Made by a program: the position numbers and the translations under genes. Shown here piece after piece: positions 50,012-62,207 of a stretch of 64,000 bases of DNA (position 1 is the first letter of the stretch; every line of letters starts with the position of its first letter). This DNA is from Pseudovirgaria hyperparasitica (lineage: Eukaryota > Ascomycota > Dothideomycetes > Acrospermales > Acrospermaceae): contig NW_022985559.1 in NCBI RefSeq assembly GCF_010093815.1, positions 151,770 through 215,769 on the forward strand, given 5' to 3'. The notes under the pieces were generated by a model. That model searched no databases. It saw only the letters and a list, made by a program, of their open reading frames with translations, and was not told the DNA's origin.

Positions 50012-51556
50012 ATGTCTAATACTAGTCCTATCTCTAAGTCTACCTCCTCCTCTTATAAGACTTACTCTAAAGGCATTACCTCCTCCCCGGCTACGCCGGC
50101 TAAGAAGCCTACCTATTACGGTAGTACGAAGGCGCGCTCTAAGTCGGAGAAGAGAGTAGCTAGGGCTACTACTATTACTACCTCTACTACTAATATAGCT
50201 ACTAGTCGCTCTAATCTAGGTAATTCTAGTACTAAACTTATGGATAAAGTGGTCATAGGTTCTCCTCTCGCTCTAAAGCGCACGCTATCTACTCTACCTC
50301 CTCTAGAGGATAAAGAAGATCTTATTATAGACGATAATCGTGAGCCCTCGCGCTTACCTATACCGCCGTCTCGCCGCTCTTCCTTCCGGTCTAATATAGA
50401 CCGATTTAGTTACTCTAGGTCCTTTTAGAACCTTAATATTCGCTCTAAACCCTAGCCTACTAATAATAAGGCCTAGGTCGCCGAGGATACTAAACGTGGT
50501 CGCGGTTTACGCTATAGAAAAACGGCGAACTATAGTTCGATATACTATAAGTATATTAAGGGCCATACGGCCGGCTCTAAATATCTCTTTCGCTCTAACT
50601 CTAGTATTAGCTACTACTCTACTAACCGCGACGGGCCTATACGCCCTATCTTTACTCTATCTACCCGCTACTACTACTATACTATAACTAGTAAGACTTA
50701 TCTATAGGTAAGTATAATGGGCTATCTTAATCTAGTATAATCTAAAGTGGTCCGCGCTAATATATTCTTAGATTCCTATGCGTATATAAGATATATATAA
50801 TGATCTTCGCGTCCGCGAGACCCTCGGGGGTCCTTATAGCTATCTATCTACTATATAGAGAGAGTTTAGGGAGCACTATAAGCTCTTCCTAGAGGTTATT
50901 AAAGTATAAGTTACGAGCACGTTAATTATTTTTAACATCTATTGATTTTTCTAGCCACCACGAGATCCCTAGCGCCTAGGCTATCTATTCTAGGGAGTCT
51001 ATTCTAGCTATAGAGGCCGTAGAGAGGATTTACTCTATCCCCCCCCCGTCCGTCTCGCGCTACTAATAGATCTTATAAGAGGTCTACTATTTCTCCCTCT
51101 AAGTCGCCTCGTAAGAGGGTATATATTCCCTTCTAGATTATTCTAGATTATATTAGCTAACTTTAGACCTAGTTACTACGCTCCGGCGCTTAAGACTCTT
51201 CCCTCTAGGCTCTAACGGATTAGGTTATTACTCTAGAGGCTAAGGTTATCGTCCTCCGCCGCTATATCGTGCGGTTAGAGAGAACTATACTAGAGGTTAG
51301 GATAGATAATAAGATAGAGGAGTAGCTCTATGGTTCTAGCTCTATGGGTTTGGCTCTATATGTTAGCTCTATGGTCTAGCTCTATGTGTTAGCTCTATGC
51401 CTAGCTCTATATATTAGCTCTATATGTTGGCTCTATACCTAGCTCTATGTATTCTAGATCTACTATAGGTGGTGCGTGCCGGCTCTGTTTACCTGGCTTT
51501 TATCCGTTTTAGTCCTTTTTAGACCGTTTAGATACCCGTCGGCTAGTTTCTAGTAA
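50012..51556 (+). pseudogene. Antisense accessory gene of C2, two introns, one donor lost
   Basis: Same gene as at 29,547-31,012. Exons are 50,012-50,707, 50,772-50,905 and 50,955-51,556. Intron 1 keeps GTAAGT and TTAG. The intron 2 donor is ATAAGT, the RIP product of the GTAAGT seen in C1. The first 138 codons are open. Exon 3 has one extra base in a C-run (51,039-51,047) and a 78-bp in-frame expansion of a GCTCTATG-type tandem repeat (51,326-51,445) in the hydrophobic tail. The first exon survives RIP better than pol because it is rich in TCT, ACT and CCT codons and poor in CA and TG. Confidence 0.7.
51326..51445 (+). repeat. GCTCTATG-type tandem repeat in the C2 antisense gene
   Basis: About nine imperfect units of 9-18 bases (AGCTCTATG, GGCTCTATA and similar). 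C1 has about four at 30,869-30,916. The expansion keeps the reading frame and codes for Leu/Tyr/Ser/Met-rich hydrophobic residues. Confidence 0.75.
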
Positions 51557-51899
51557 TTTAATTCTTAACTTAATAATATTATATGTGCGCTCGCTTAGCT
51601 TATAACTATCGGTTTCTATATTCTAATTTTCCTTAAGTCACCTAAGTATAGGCACTATATATAAATTAGTTTATCTCTATAAATTCTATTAGAGTACCTA
51701 AACTAGTAGCCTAGTAGTTATTAGTTCGGGTACTCTAACCTTTTATATTTCGTGTTAAGAGTTTAATTCTATGGTAGAGTACCTTTTTTTAGGTTCTTAG
51801 TCCTATGTTTTTCTTATATATAATGGTCCATATTAGTCTATTCTAGACTCTTCTATGTTATTCTATTATGGTATATCGCGTCGCGTTCCTAAAATGGTT

Positions 51900-54800
51900 A
51901 TTTACGCTTTCTTCGCGTCTAGTAACCATATAACGCTTGAATTATAGGGCTACTATATAGAGTTTTCCTAGTGCGCGTCTAGATTTCCTAGTTTAGCACT
52001 TCGTTCTCTATAGTATTCTTCTTCTTTTTATAATAACCGTGATGTTACTATACTTATATTAATAATATACTATTCTATATCTTTTACTTATACGCAGCTA
52101 TTATAGAACTTAAGATATATACCGCTAGTTCCTAGGTATCCTCGTCCTTAGTATAGTCCTTCTAACGGATTCTATATTTCTAAACACCGTCTTTATCGAT
52201 TCTATATTTAATAATATGGTCCACTTCGAACACGTCTAGTCTATCTTAGGGTATAATAGAGTATAACTACACGTTCGTACGGCCATATACGTTAGGTCGA
52301 AATCTTTCGAGTAGTAAGACGTGGAACACGTTATAGATTCTTATATCGCTTTCTAAGTTAAGCTCGTAGGCTCTTATACCGATATAACGTTTAATTCGGA
52401 AGGGACCAGCCATTTTATAATCGAGCTTCTTATTTACTTACGACGTTCATATATTACGGACGTTAAGAAGGACCTTATCGCCCTCCTCGTACGTCTAATC
52501 CTTAGCTAACCTATTATAGTACTTCGTATATAAGTCGTTTACTTATTAGATTATAGCGCGATAGTTACGTGCGGTTTCGAAGATTTTAATTACTAATTTC
52601 TAAGCGTGGACGTTTACGTCTATTATTTGATTAAATTAGACCGTCTAAGGCTTAAAACCTATCCTTAGACTACGTCCGAGGTTCGCCTAGAAAGGTATAA
52701 TATCTATCGTGCTATAACGACTATTATTATATATAAACTCTACTATGCTTAGTAGGGAGGCCTAGTCGTCCTACTCGAAATTATAGAATACGCGTAGGTA
52801 GGCCTCGAGCGTCTAGTTCTATCGCTCTATCTAGCTATCCATCTAAGGATAAAATACTATAGATATATTTCTATTTATACTTACTATTTCGTAGAATAAC
52901 GTCTAGAATTTAGACGTAAAGGTACTTCCTCGGTCCGTAACGATCCTTTTTAGTATACTATGGACCTTAATAATCTCGTTCTAGAACACCTACGCTAGCT
53001 CTTTAGATATAATCGTCTTCTATACCGGGATATACCTAGACATCTTTATAAGTCTATCCACGATAATAAGAATAGAATTATAACTTATTCTAAGTATCTC
53101 GCTTAGAGATAAGTTAACTATAAAGTCTATAGTAACGTCTTCCTATATAAAGAGGGGGGCTGAAAGAGACTATAAATTCCTATATAGCTTATGCCTAGGG
53201 GCCTTCATTCTTTAATAAATCGGATAAGTAGCTATCTATTCTTTAATATACTTAGGTATATCTTTCTAAAAATAGTACTAATAAATTAAGCTTAGGGTAC
53301 GTATATACCTAAAGTATCCTACTAGGTTAGCGTTATAGTATTAGCTAACTACATTAAATCGCGTGTTGCCCGTCGGTATATAGTACTTTCTATTATAGTA
53401 AAGTAAGCCGTCCACGAAGGTCTACTTATAGTCTACTTTAGTCTATAATAATCTATCTTACTATATTTTACGCAACTTTAAAACTATCGGGTCTGTCTTC
53501 TATAGATCTATAATTAACTAGGCGAGGTTAATTAGATATTTACACCGGGTATTATCGCCCTTCCCGATAGCACTAATAAACGGCCTACTAGGGACTTCGG
53601 TACCGTGTCTTTAGTTACCGGCTTCGGTCTTAGAGATTTAATTACCGGTATTAACGTTAGTATCTCGCTAATCGCCTAATAACTTAAAATCTAACCTCGT
53701 CCTTAAGAGTTAGGCCTATAGCTACTCTAGGACCCTATAGCTACTATAATTCTAGGCGCCTTCTTTATAGTTAGGTCTTCTTAATATTCTATTAGCTAGA
53801 TTTATACTTCTAGATTAATAGTAGATTATAAAGTAAAAGTTCGTAAGCTACTTAGCCTATTAGACCTATTAACGGTTTAAAACTATTATACTTATAAACC
53901 CCTTTAAGTTATAGTAATTAGTTAGTAACTCGACGTTATATATAGTACCTTTAAGATAATATCGCTACTATTTAAACGACTCTACTATTACTAGTAGCTC
54001 TTAGTTATAGATAGAATATCTAGTCTTAACATCGACTATTTTACGTGAGAAGAACGTAACTAGATACTATTAGACCTTTTTAGACTTAGTTAGTCTAGGC
54101 TAGGAGAGAATACCTAAGATTATAAATTCTAACACGTCGGTTTCGACGTAGATAGGTTTAGTTAGGTCGAAGTATACTAGTAATAGAGTAGTTATAAATG
54201 CCTCTTTGATTTTCTCGAAGGAGGCCCTTTCGTCTTCTAATAATTCTATAGACTATGATTTAATATTATACTATTTCTATCTACCGCGGACCGTAATAGA
54301 CGAATCTATAGTAGTAGTATACGCGTTAAGCGGTGCTACTAGCTAGGAGAAATGCTTAACGAATTTTCGGTAGTAATTAGTAAATCTAATAAAGACACGT
54401 ATATCTCGAACCGATTTTAGTTTAGGCTAGTCCATGATAGTAGCGACTCTATCCCTTTCTATAGTTATACCTTAATTAGTAATAACGAAGCTAAGGAAGT
54501 TAATATAGTTCTAGTGGAACTCGCATTTAGATAGCTTAATATATAGCTTATGTTTTTCTAGCCTATCTAGGACTACGTGTACGTGCTAGATATGTTCTTC
54601 TTTATTATTAGAGAAGATAAGGATGTTATCGAGGTATACGATACACGTCGTGTTAAGTAGGCCTACTAGCGCGTTATTAATATACGCTTAGAAGGTTCCT
54701 AGCGCGTTAGTTAGTCTAAAAGGGACTACTATGTACTTAAAGTATCTATAACGGGTCCTAAACGCCGTTTTCCACTTATCGCCCTTCTTAATATATAGGC

Positions 54801-57137
54801 GGTAGTAGACGTCGCGTAGATTAAGCTTAGTAAAGATCTTTACACGCCCTAGTCTATTAATAGACTTAGAGATAAGAGGTAGTAGGTAACGATTCTTTCG
54901 CGTAATATTATTTAGGCTATAGTAGTCGATATATAGATAGAGACTTCTATCCTTCTTCTTTATAAAGAGGATTAGAGCTCCGGCTAGAGATATACTAGGT
55001 CTAATCTATTCTCGCGTAAGGTTCTTTTTAATATATTCTTAGAGGACCTATAGCTCGGGTTCTAATAGAGGGTAGATAGGTCCGTATAGGGGTTATTAAC
55101 TATCTTTAAGGTTAATAGTAAGGTTATTAGGTTAGTATTAAGGTAATTTGGACGAGTCGATCGCTAACGCAATATGTTAGTATATTTTATACTAATATAG
55201 TAGGTTTTCGTCTACTTTAATACTAAGCTCTCTATTTTAAGTAAGTAAGAGGACGTAGATAGCGGAGATTACCTTTTCGCAGTCCTTCTAGAATTATTCG
55301 TCGTCGACTAGCTATACTAGGTTCTATTATAGTGGGTATATACGCCAGCTAGCTATTTTCTAGATAAAGTCTAGTTTTAGGTTATATTTTTTAAGCTATG
55401 GTATACCGAGGATTATATTAAAGGGACTATCTACTATAATAAAGGTTAAGTAGTAGGGTTTCCACTTCCCCCCGCTATCCTAGATACTATATTTAATAGT
55501 ATAGGTACCCTACGATTTAATGGGACTATCGATACCATAGAAGGTGGCATCTATTAGTACTTAAATATCGACGTTAAGTTCTCGTGCTCGTTAAGTCGAT
55601 ATAACGTTAGTAGCTAAACTACTATTAAGTATTACGGTCTAATATTATCTATAAGAGACCTTAATAGACCTAGCCTATAGTTTAATATACTAGTTAGCTA
55701 GTTATCCCTCTATTTTAGTTACGTCTATAAGTTATAAGGGTTCCTTATAGATAGTTAGTTTTTTATATTATATACCGGGTAGTTAGGCGCGATATATTCT
55801 AGCTACTAGTACTTATAGTATATAACTAACTTAGTATCTATATTAGTATTCGGTGGTTTCCCTAAGCGGTACTTAGGTACTATATGGCCTATCCTACTAT
55901 AGGTATAGTAGGTGACTTTAGGTCGTTTATACGAGTTATTTCTCGCGTCTTAATATATCGACTAGTAGAAAGATCCGCGGTACGGGCCTCGTCTTCTCGA
56001 GTTCGTAGAGTGGTAGCGCCTACGAGGTATTCCGCGCAATCTATTACTAAACTAGTCCTCTTTAGACGATTTCGTATTAGATTAGATTAATAGGGATAGT
56101 CATGCGCCTATATAACGTTAGTTATTTATTATACGCTAATATTATTCGACGAGATTCGCGAGTGCCTAAAGGTTAGTAGGGATAGATATTATAAGGTCGA
56201 TACGTTCCTTTACGCTCGGGTTAAGGGACCTTTTAAAGTTATTATATTATCGAACTATATAATCTTCCTCGGCTTCTCTCTAAAGAGATTAGAGATATTT
56301 AAGGAGTTATAACGGGGATTATCTCTCTCGCTATTAAGTCTTAAAGATATAGCTCTAAGCCTATTCATGTCGCTTGGCTCTATCACCGAAGTATTAAAGA
56401 AGGAATTCGGTGAACGTGTCCTAGTTATACGCATCCTTAGGGTATTTAATTCGATATACTATCTAACGTTTAGATGGCGTTAGGTCTAGATAGTTCTATA
56501 TAAATCTAATCTTATTACTATCGTTCGTAAATAGATAGAAGAATCGGCTATACTAGTAAGCCTATTTATAAAAGCTCCTCCTGGTTTTACCGTCGAAGTA
56601 AGATAGTTTCTTAGGCTAAGGTAATTAGGATAGTAATAGACTTAGTTAGACTATTTCGGCTTAAGTTAGTCTATATTAGTATAGGTTAGTTACTACTAGT
56701 ACTAAAGCGCGTAGTACGGCTTTAAGTCTAGCGGTTCGTCCTCGCGCTTTATCGAGTTCGTAAAGTTACTACTCGAGCTAAGCCTAACGCTACCTCTCTA
56801 TATATAGCTTAGTATATATATTATCGTAAGGCGTAGTTAACGTTAGTCGGTTCTAACGAATTAATTCGTTAATATTAATAGGGTCTAGTCTTATAGTAAG
56901 GATAGATCTAGTATAGTATAAACTAGACCGCGATGGAGTATAATAGACTTCTTCCTTATTATCTAGGTAATCTTCTACGGTTATACGGAATACCGTACTA
57001 GTTATTAGTGCGATAGCCTATAGGGTATACTTATTAGTAGAGATAGTCGTAGGGAGACTATTCTCTTCGTTTAGATTTAGAGAGAGTCTCTTATATAAGG
57101 TAGTACTATAGGTATTATAGCGCGTAGTAGGAGCTAT
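51900..57137 (-). pseudogene. C2 gag-pol, RIP-inactivated
   Basis: Collinear with C1. The expected gag ATG (57,137) is ATA. RT has CIVYLDNIL near 54,640, so one Asp of YLDD is kept and the other is Asn. The order gag, zinc knuckle (about 55,880-55,910), protease, RT, RNase H, integrase and chromodomain is as in C1. Stops are RIP-type. The 3' limit is approximate. Confidence 0.87.
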
Positions 57138-57178
57138 CTCTATAAGCTACCGTCGTACTATATAGAGAGAAATTAAAA

Positions 57179-57416
57179 TATAAAGAGTAAAGACGTGGGA
57201 TAGTAGTCTAATAGTTCATAGAGAGATATAGGAATATATTTATAGAGTAATCTTACTCTTATACGAGGTTAATTCCTAACGAGTAGAAATCGGTTTATGT
57301 GGTCCACTTATATAGTAACCTCGCTTAACTTAGTTGACTTAACCTAGCTCTGGCCACTACGTGGCTGCATGGATTATAATGGTCTATATAGGTCCATTAT
57401 GGTTCCCGTCCTAATA
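57179..57416 (-). repeat. C2 5' LTR
   Basis: 238-bp partner of 49,295-49,532. The TSD ATAGT follows at 57,417. Confidence 0.94.
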
Positions 57417-58140
57417 ATAGTAGTACTAAGAACCTTATAAAGTCGTACTAAGCCACGTCTATAGATATTTAAGATATAGCTTCGAAGGGTATCCGCACTC
57501 TTCTATATTAAGACTTCTACCTCTAGATTTACTCTTAAGATAGCTTTATAGAGATAAGAGTTTTTAATAACGCGAAGAGACTATAAGTTAAGTATAACCT
57601 ACTTTACTAGTAGTTAATTAAATCTATTAGGACGAAAGGTCTAGATAAGTAGATTTACCGTAGTCTAATCTATCCTAGCCTTCTTAACTATTATCTTTAG
57701 TATATTACCCTCCTTATACTTCCTCTTACTATTTAGGTACTACTAGTATATATTATAGAGATAGTCTACGGCGTTAGTAGTTAAGACTACCTTAAATCTC
57801 CCTCCTATACGTTTCTCTTTATAGTAGACTTAATACTACTAGTACTTACCTCTATTACTAATTTACTCTAGATAGAAACTATACTTCTAGATCTAGCTAA
57901 ACGCGTTTACGCGCTTAAGTAGTACTATAGGTTTTATAAAGCCTAGAAGGCGGGACTATATAACGCCCTTATACGAAGACTCTATATCTAGGCCTATAAA
58001 ACTCTAGGAATCTTTATTATCTTTATCTCCCCTAGTACTACCTATCTCTATTACCTCTCTCTCTTATACTAGGTAGCTATATAGGTCTTCGGGTATAGAC
58101 TAGTATAGTATAGAGCTAGCGCTAGATAGAGGTAGTAGTA
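57417..58140 (-). pseudogene. hAT transposase, N-terminal part with BED-type zinc finger
   Basis: On the minus strand KRVNAFS.I.KYSFYLE opens a BED-finger-like region that continues to TTNAVD.LYNI (about 57,900-57,780). It is followed by FRPNRFN.LLVK.V and SADTLRSYI.NIYR (about 57,640-57,470), the conserved helices before the RNase H-like fold in hAT transposases. Gaps are RIP-type stops. The start codon is not clear. Confidence 0.7.
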
Positions 58141-58680
58141 TTAGCCTACGGGTAGTTATATTATTATTATTATTATCTTTATTATCTTTATTAAGAGGTA
58201 ATATATTCTAGGACTTCCTAGGACGCGTGATTCTCTACGTATACTCGACCTAGGAATATTACTATTTAAATATATTACGAGAGTGTACTTTAGGCGCGCG
58301 AACTAGGCGCTAAGAAGCTATATTAATAGTATTAACGCGTGGTAGTAGATATAATAATTATAAGTTAAGATAGTAAATACTTTAAAAATATAAGACTTAG
58401 AATAATAGCTAGAATAGACTAGATATAGAGAGACTAGTATAGGTTACTATTAGCTAACGGACTATCCTCGGTAGGTAGCCCCCTAAACTTAATATCTAAA
58501 AATACTACTCTATATATATATATATATACTATATATAACTTTAGTTTAACTTAACTATTAGTAACTTAATTCTACCCTAGAATTAAATTAGACTAAAGAT
58601 CTAACCCTTAGTAAGAGGCCTTAGTTAAACTAGACTAAGTCAATTCTAGAGAGGTAGAATTGAAGTTGGACTGATTAATA
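58141..58680. other. RIP-mutated non-coding flank and edge of the repeat block
   Basis: It holds an (ATT)n/(CTTTATTAT)n run at 58,160-58,195 and a (TA)n run at 58,513-58,533. RIP-type composition ends near 58,650, after which CA and TG become frequent. No coding region seen. Confidence 0.6.
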
Positions 58681-60960
58681 GGAACTCTGGGCGTACGTTA
58701 GACTTCATCTGACAGGCACGGATGTTTGCTAAGGCTGGTTTCGACTTCTGCACAGGCCATCTGAACGCAAACATCATGCGGGGTCAAATTTTCATTTGTC
58801 AGAGCTAGAAACATGTGGGAAGTTGCGAAGAGGATGTATCATTTTTGCGTGCGGCGGTGAGCCGCGCGAAAGGCGAGCAGGGATTGCCAACCTGAGCTCT
58901 TGGAGCAACGCCGCAGGCCTATATCTTAGTAAGCGTCGACTATCATGATATGCTCCTAGTTCTTCGGTTCATTCGATGAATATCAAGCGCCGAAGAGTGA
59001 GTGGATGATTAAATAGAGAAAAGAAGGCTTGCTTTCCTGCTGCTTTGCAAGTATGGATGGAGCAGCAGAACCTCATGGGACTTCGTCCTCGGGCGTCGAG
59101 TCGCGTGCACGAGCTTTTAGCACATTGGAATAAGCATGAGGCTACGACTGAAAACGAATGCGAACTCCTTTTGTAAAACGGAAGAGAAACTGCCATAGTT
59201 CGCCCTCTAGCCTGGTCAGCGGGAGTGCCCAAACAGTGTCCTGCAACGACGCCGTGCAACATTTGATGAAATGTAAGGGGAGATCCATGTTGCATATTGA
59301 CTGTACGCACAGATGCATTTTCAGCAATCACCTCATCATTCTGAAGAGCGGTCATCGGGCTGATACTTGGTATGCAGCCTCTATTTCTATGAAAGATTTC
59401 GCTGGCACCGTTGCCGCAGTTGTGGACGTATTCAGCAATATTCGCTCAATTCATGCAGAGGGGCTACAAACGGTGCGTCCAGTCGCTTATTGGGCTGTTG
59501 TAGAACGAAAGAACGAAGGCTAGGTCGAAGACAAGTGACACAATGTAGTGGGCCATACCTCGCAGCCGATAACGACTTCAAAGTTGCAGGGCATTGCAAG
59601 AGGGACTGATGAATGCCAGTTTGAATTTGCATGCTTTCCCGGTGTTCGGGTCATACAACTTATAGGTTCAATGCTGGACCATGGAACGCTTGGAAAGACA
59701 AGGATTTAAGAAAGCACTTTGCCATTCATGTGCCTAGTCAGCTTGAACATAACCAACGTGGACTATCATGCCTCAGAGATAGCTCCGGGGGTCGATCCAG
59801 TGAGCCATTTTTCGAAACATCCTCCAGTTTGTCCTTTCAGAAGCTGAACTGTGTTGGCTCGTATCAATTGTGCTACTATATAAGTTTATTGTACGCGTGG
59901 GTACTGTACCGCAATATCATGTGGCAGTCTCTGAAGCCATGTCATGGACGTAATTGAACAAGAATTGGTGGAAGTAATTATAATGCTGAACTACAATACT
60001 GCCAAGGAATAACACCTGTGGTGCCCTCCTGACTTATGTTTGTTTGCCTTTCACGGATCTATGTCGACATGCTCTCCGACATGCTATGGATGTTTCCGCG
60101 CGCTAGCTTGGTGTTCGCATTGCTGGATGTGTCAAGCGATATTTTCTACGCGGAGAACCGTTTAGTAAAAAGATTCGCGATGCGTCACGATCTGTTACAG
60201 GACAAAAGTCTCTATCTGGGGCGGTGAAGATAATCCATTCATGTCGGTGTGGCTGTCGCCACTTTCAAATCACTCGTTCACCAGTTAGCCAATGAGGGTT
60301 TCTCTCGAATGCTGGGCTCTAGGATCAACCTTGCTAGACAGCGAGCCACGAATGTAAGTATGGGAACAGCAGCTCTCATCATGGTGGGGGCCTTGAAGCA
60401 GAGAGCAGCCAAGGTGCTTCTTCAACGGTGCATGTCCACTGGTCGTGTTTTTACGATTGGTTGAAGCTGGAGAATGACAAGCTTGCTTCGTCTACCGGGA
60501 CGGCCTGCAGCTACCCGATGGTCCGGGCCAAAACATCCCGTCTTTGACGGCATACAATATACTACCATGATTCAGGCGACGAGTGCTGACTGAGTTGACC
60601 TATCGCGTACTGAAGGTGGATGACCAGTCTCTTTCTTACGGAATTGGGGGATTTAAAAAAAATCGATGTGCATTTCTGTTTCAAAGGCATTCATTGTGGT
60701 GGATAGTTAGATCTCAATTAGCAATGATGTCTCGAGAAGAGAGTCCAAGTTCAAAGAGGCTGAATGGGTACTGACGGCGGAAGAGGGCACACAGAACAGG
60801 AATACGAATCCGCAAATACGTAAGGTCTTAACCTTAGGATAAAATAAGATCAGACTGCGAGGGATGTATGGGAGGAACAAAGATAGAAAAAAAAGAGATA
60901 TAAGCAGTGATGACGCAGTTGACGTGAAAGTGTTGGCATCAAGCTAATTGAGGTAGGCCA
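58681..60960. other. Non-repetitive stretch with no supported gene
   Basis: Normal base composition, and no long frame with a recognisable domain. The longest open frames (128 codons minus at 58,969-59,355; 121 codons plus at 59,158-59,523) overlap each other and show no domain, no intron pattern and no similarity I recognise. A short gene or an RNA gene cannot be excluded. Confidence 0.5.
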
Positions 60961-60966
60961 GGGTGC

Positions 60967-60982
60967 CATCCATCCATCCATT
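60967..60982. repeat. (CATC)n microsatellite
   Basis: Four CATC units just beyond the stop codon of the RRM gene, in its presumed 3' untranslated region. Confidence 0.8.
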
Positions 60983-61000
60983 TGCCGCAGCTGGAGTTCT

Positions 61001-62207
61001 TCATAGCCACCAACCTTGCTTCCCTGGCCAACACACTTCCCACGACCGACCACACTCTAATAATAGCAACGGACGGGAAATGCTGGATACTTTTAGCGAC
61101 GCTGCTGTACGATTATTAGCTATGAGTCCAGAGCGCTGCATTGAGAGGCGTTTGCTGTACTCACTCACCCTTGTACCTTGACTTGACCCGTTCACCACAA
61201 GAGGCCCACTCGAAGACTCAACAACCGTGGCATTTTGGTCCATACGGACTCTGATCTTCTTCCCTTGAAGAGTTTGACCGTCTAGTACAATCATGGCATT
61301 CTGCGCCTCCATACCTGTATCAAACAGTACTGTGGCATGGCCACGAGCCCTTTTGCGGTCGCGGGGTAGCCGGACTGATATTGGACGGGCGTTTCGTTCT
61401 CGAAGGAATGCTTCAAGCTGCTCTTGCGTGGTAGATTGGTCAATATTGGAAATGAAAATCCCACGAGCTTCCATCGGGACGGTCCCTCCGTTTGCATTAA
61501 TCCGCATCTGCTGGACTGGAGGCTGTGGTATATACTGGTATTGGGGCGTTGCGTATGCCATGACGCTTTGCATACTGTAAGCAGTAGTCGCAATCGGCAC
61601 CGCATATGGTACTGCCATATAGGTCTGAGTATGTTGCATTGTATTTGCGGGCATTGGATAAGCATATGCCGGAGCTGTGGCATAGTATGGTGCGGCCATG
61701 TGTTGCGGCATTTGAGCCATCATATGTGATGTGACACCTGAAGTGTCCGCGTAAATGCCTCCAAGATGTCCAACACAGCCAGGGTGGAGCTCTTGACAAT
61801 TGCAGGCCACTAACGCTGGAGGACTTGTCTTGTCATTGAATCGATGAACGCCAACGGGAACCCCGTTAAGACCTTTGTTGGTAAGTGCGTCTGGGAGATC
61901 TCAATATAGAGCAATCTCTGTTTAGGACTCTTCAGGGCTTACAGTAGGCTTTATCGGCATCCTCCTCGGTTTTCACGCTGAAATATGCGTCTGTTTGACC
62001 AGGTGTAGAACCTTTGAGAAAATCTACCCACCCAGGTTGGCCTCGGATTTCGCTTCGAAGAAGGTCCTTCAATGTTTGCCAATCGCCTTGTACCTGATAC
62101 ATGTTAATCATGGAAGTGAATGGTATAAGCAATGACTGACTCACATTCGATAAGCAGAAGAATCCGCTCTGACTGCTGCTTGCTCCTGAATCTCTTCTGG
62201 AGCTCAT
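61001..62207 (-). CDS. Two-RRM RNA-binding protein, three exons
   Basis: Exons on the minus strand are 62,207-62,145, 62,093-61,943 and 61,872-61,001, giving 361 residues. Intron 1 (51 nt) is GTGAGT...CAG and intron 2 (70 nt) GTAAGC...AAG; both keep frame. A first RRM begins at residue 15 with FFCLSN (RNP2-like), is split by intron 1, and runs to about residue 85. A linker of about 110 residues is rich in Tyr, Pro, Ala, Met and Gln and looks disordered. The second RRM (about 208-283) has GIFISNI as RNP2 and RGHATVLF as RNP1. Single-stranded RNA binding is expected; the target is unknown. ATG 62,207 is chosen because it has an A at -3 and the frame upstream has no other ATG. A possible terminal intron (GTGAGT...CTAATAATCGTACAG, about 61,172-61,109) would give a shorter C-terminus ending QRR. 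Base composition is normal, without RIP. Confidence 0.85.

Larger units (their letters stand above)
49295..57416 (-). mobile_element. Gypsy-C copy C2, complete
   Basis: An 8,122-bp minus-strand element with 238-bp LTRs and a perfect TSD ATAGT (49,290-49,294 and 57,417-57,421), inserted inside the hAT transposase. Organisation is as in C1, including the antisense gene. It is 79 bp longer than C1, and the antisense gene accounts for this difference by my count. Confidence 0.95.
47765..58140 (-). mobile_element. hAT-family DNA transposon remnant, split by C2 and truncated by A3
   Basis: Two segments (57,417-58,140 and 47,765-49,294) join into one minus-strand transposase once C2 and one TSD copy are removed. 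The C-terminal end is lost at the A3 junction. I could not define terminal inverted repeats. The flank at 58,140-58,650 has AT microsatellites and two related AATTCTACC...TAGAATT palindromic motifs that might be subterminal repeats. Confidence 0.75.

Noticed and set aside
55884-56090. 68-codon Arg-rich plus-strand frame
   Set aside because: It is the complement of the C2 gag zinc-knuckle region; the basic composition is a shadow effect.
1-58650. CpG methylation decay as the cause of the mutation pattern
   Set aside because: CpG is still common (CGCG strings throughout) while CpA and TpG are depleted and TpA is in excess, so RIP fits better.
58969-59609. Several overlapping frames of 60-128 codons on both strands
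   Set aside because: They overlap each other in different frames, lack domains and intron signals, and none stands out in codon use.
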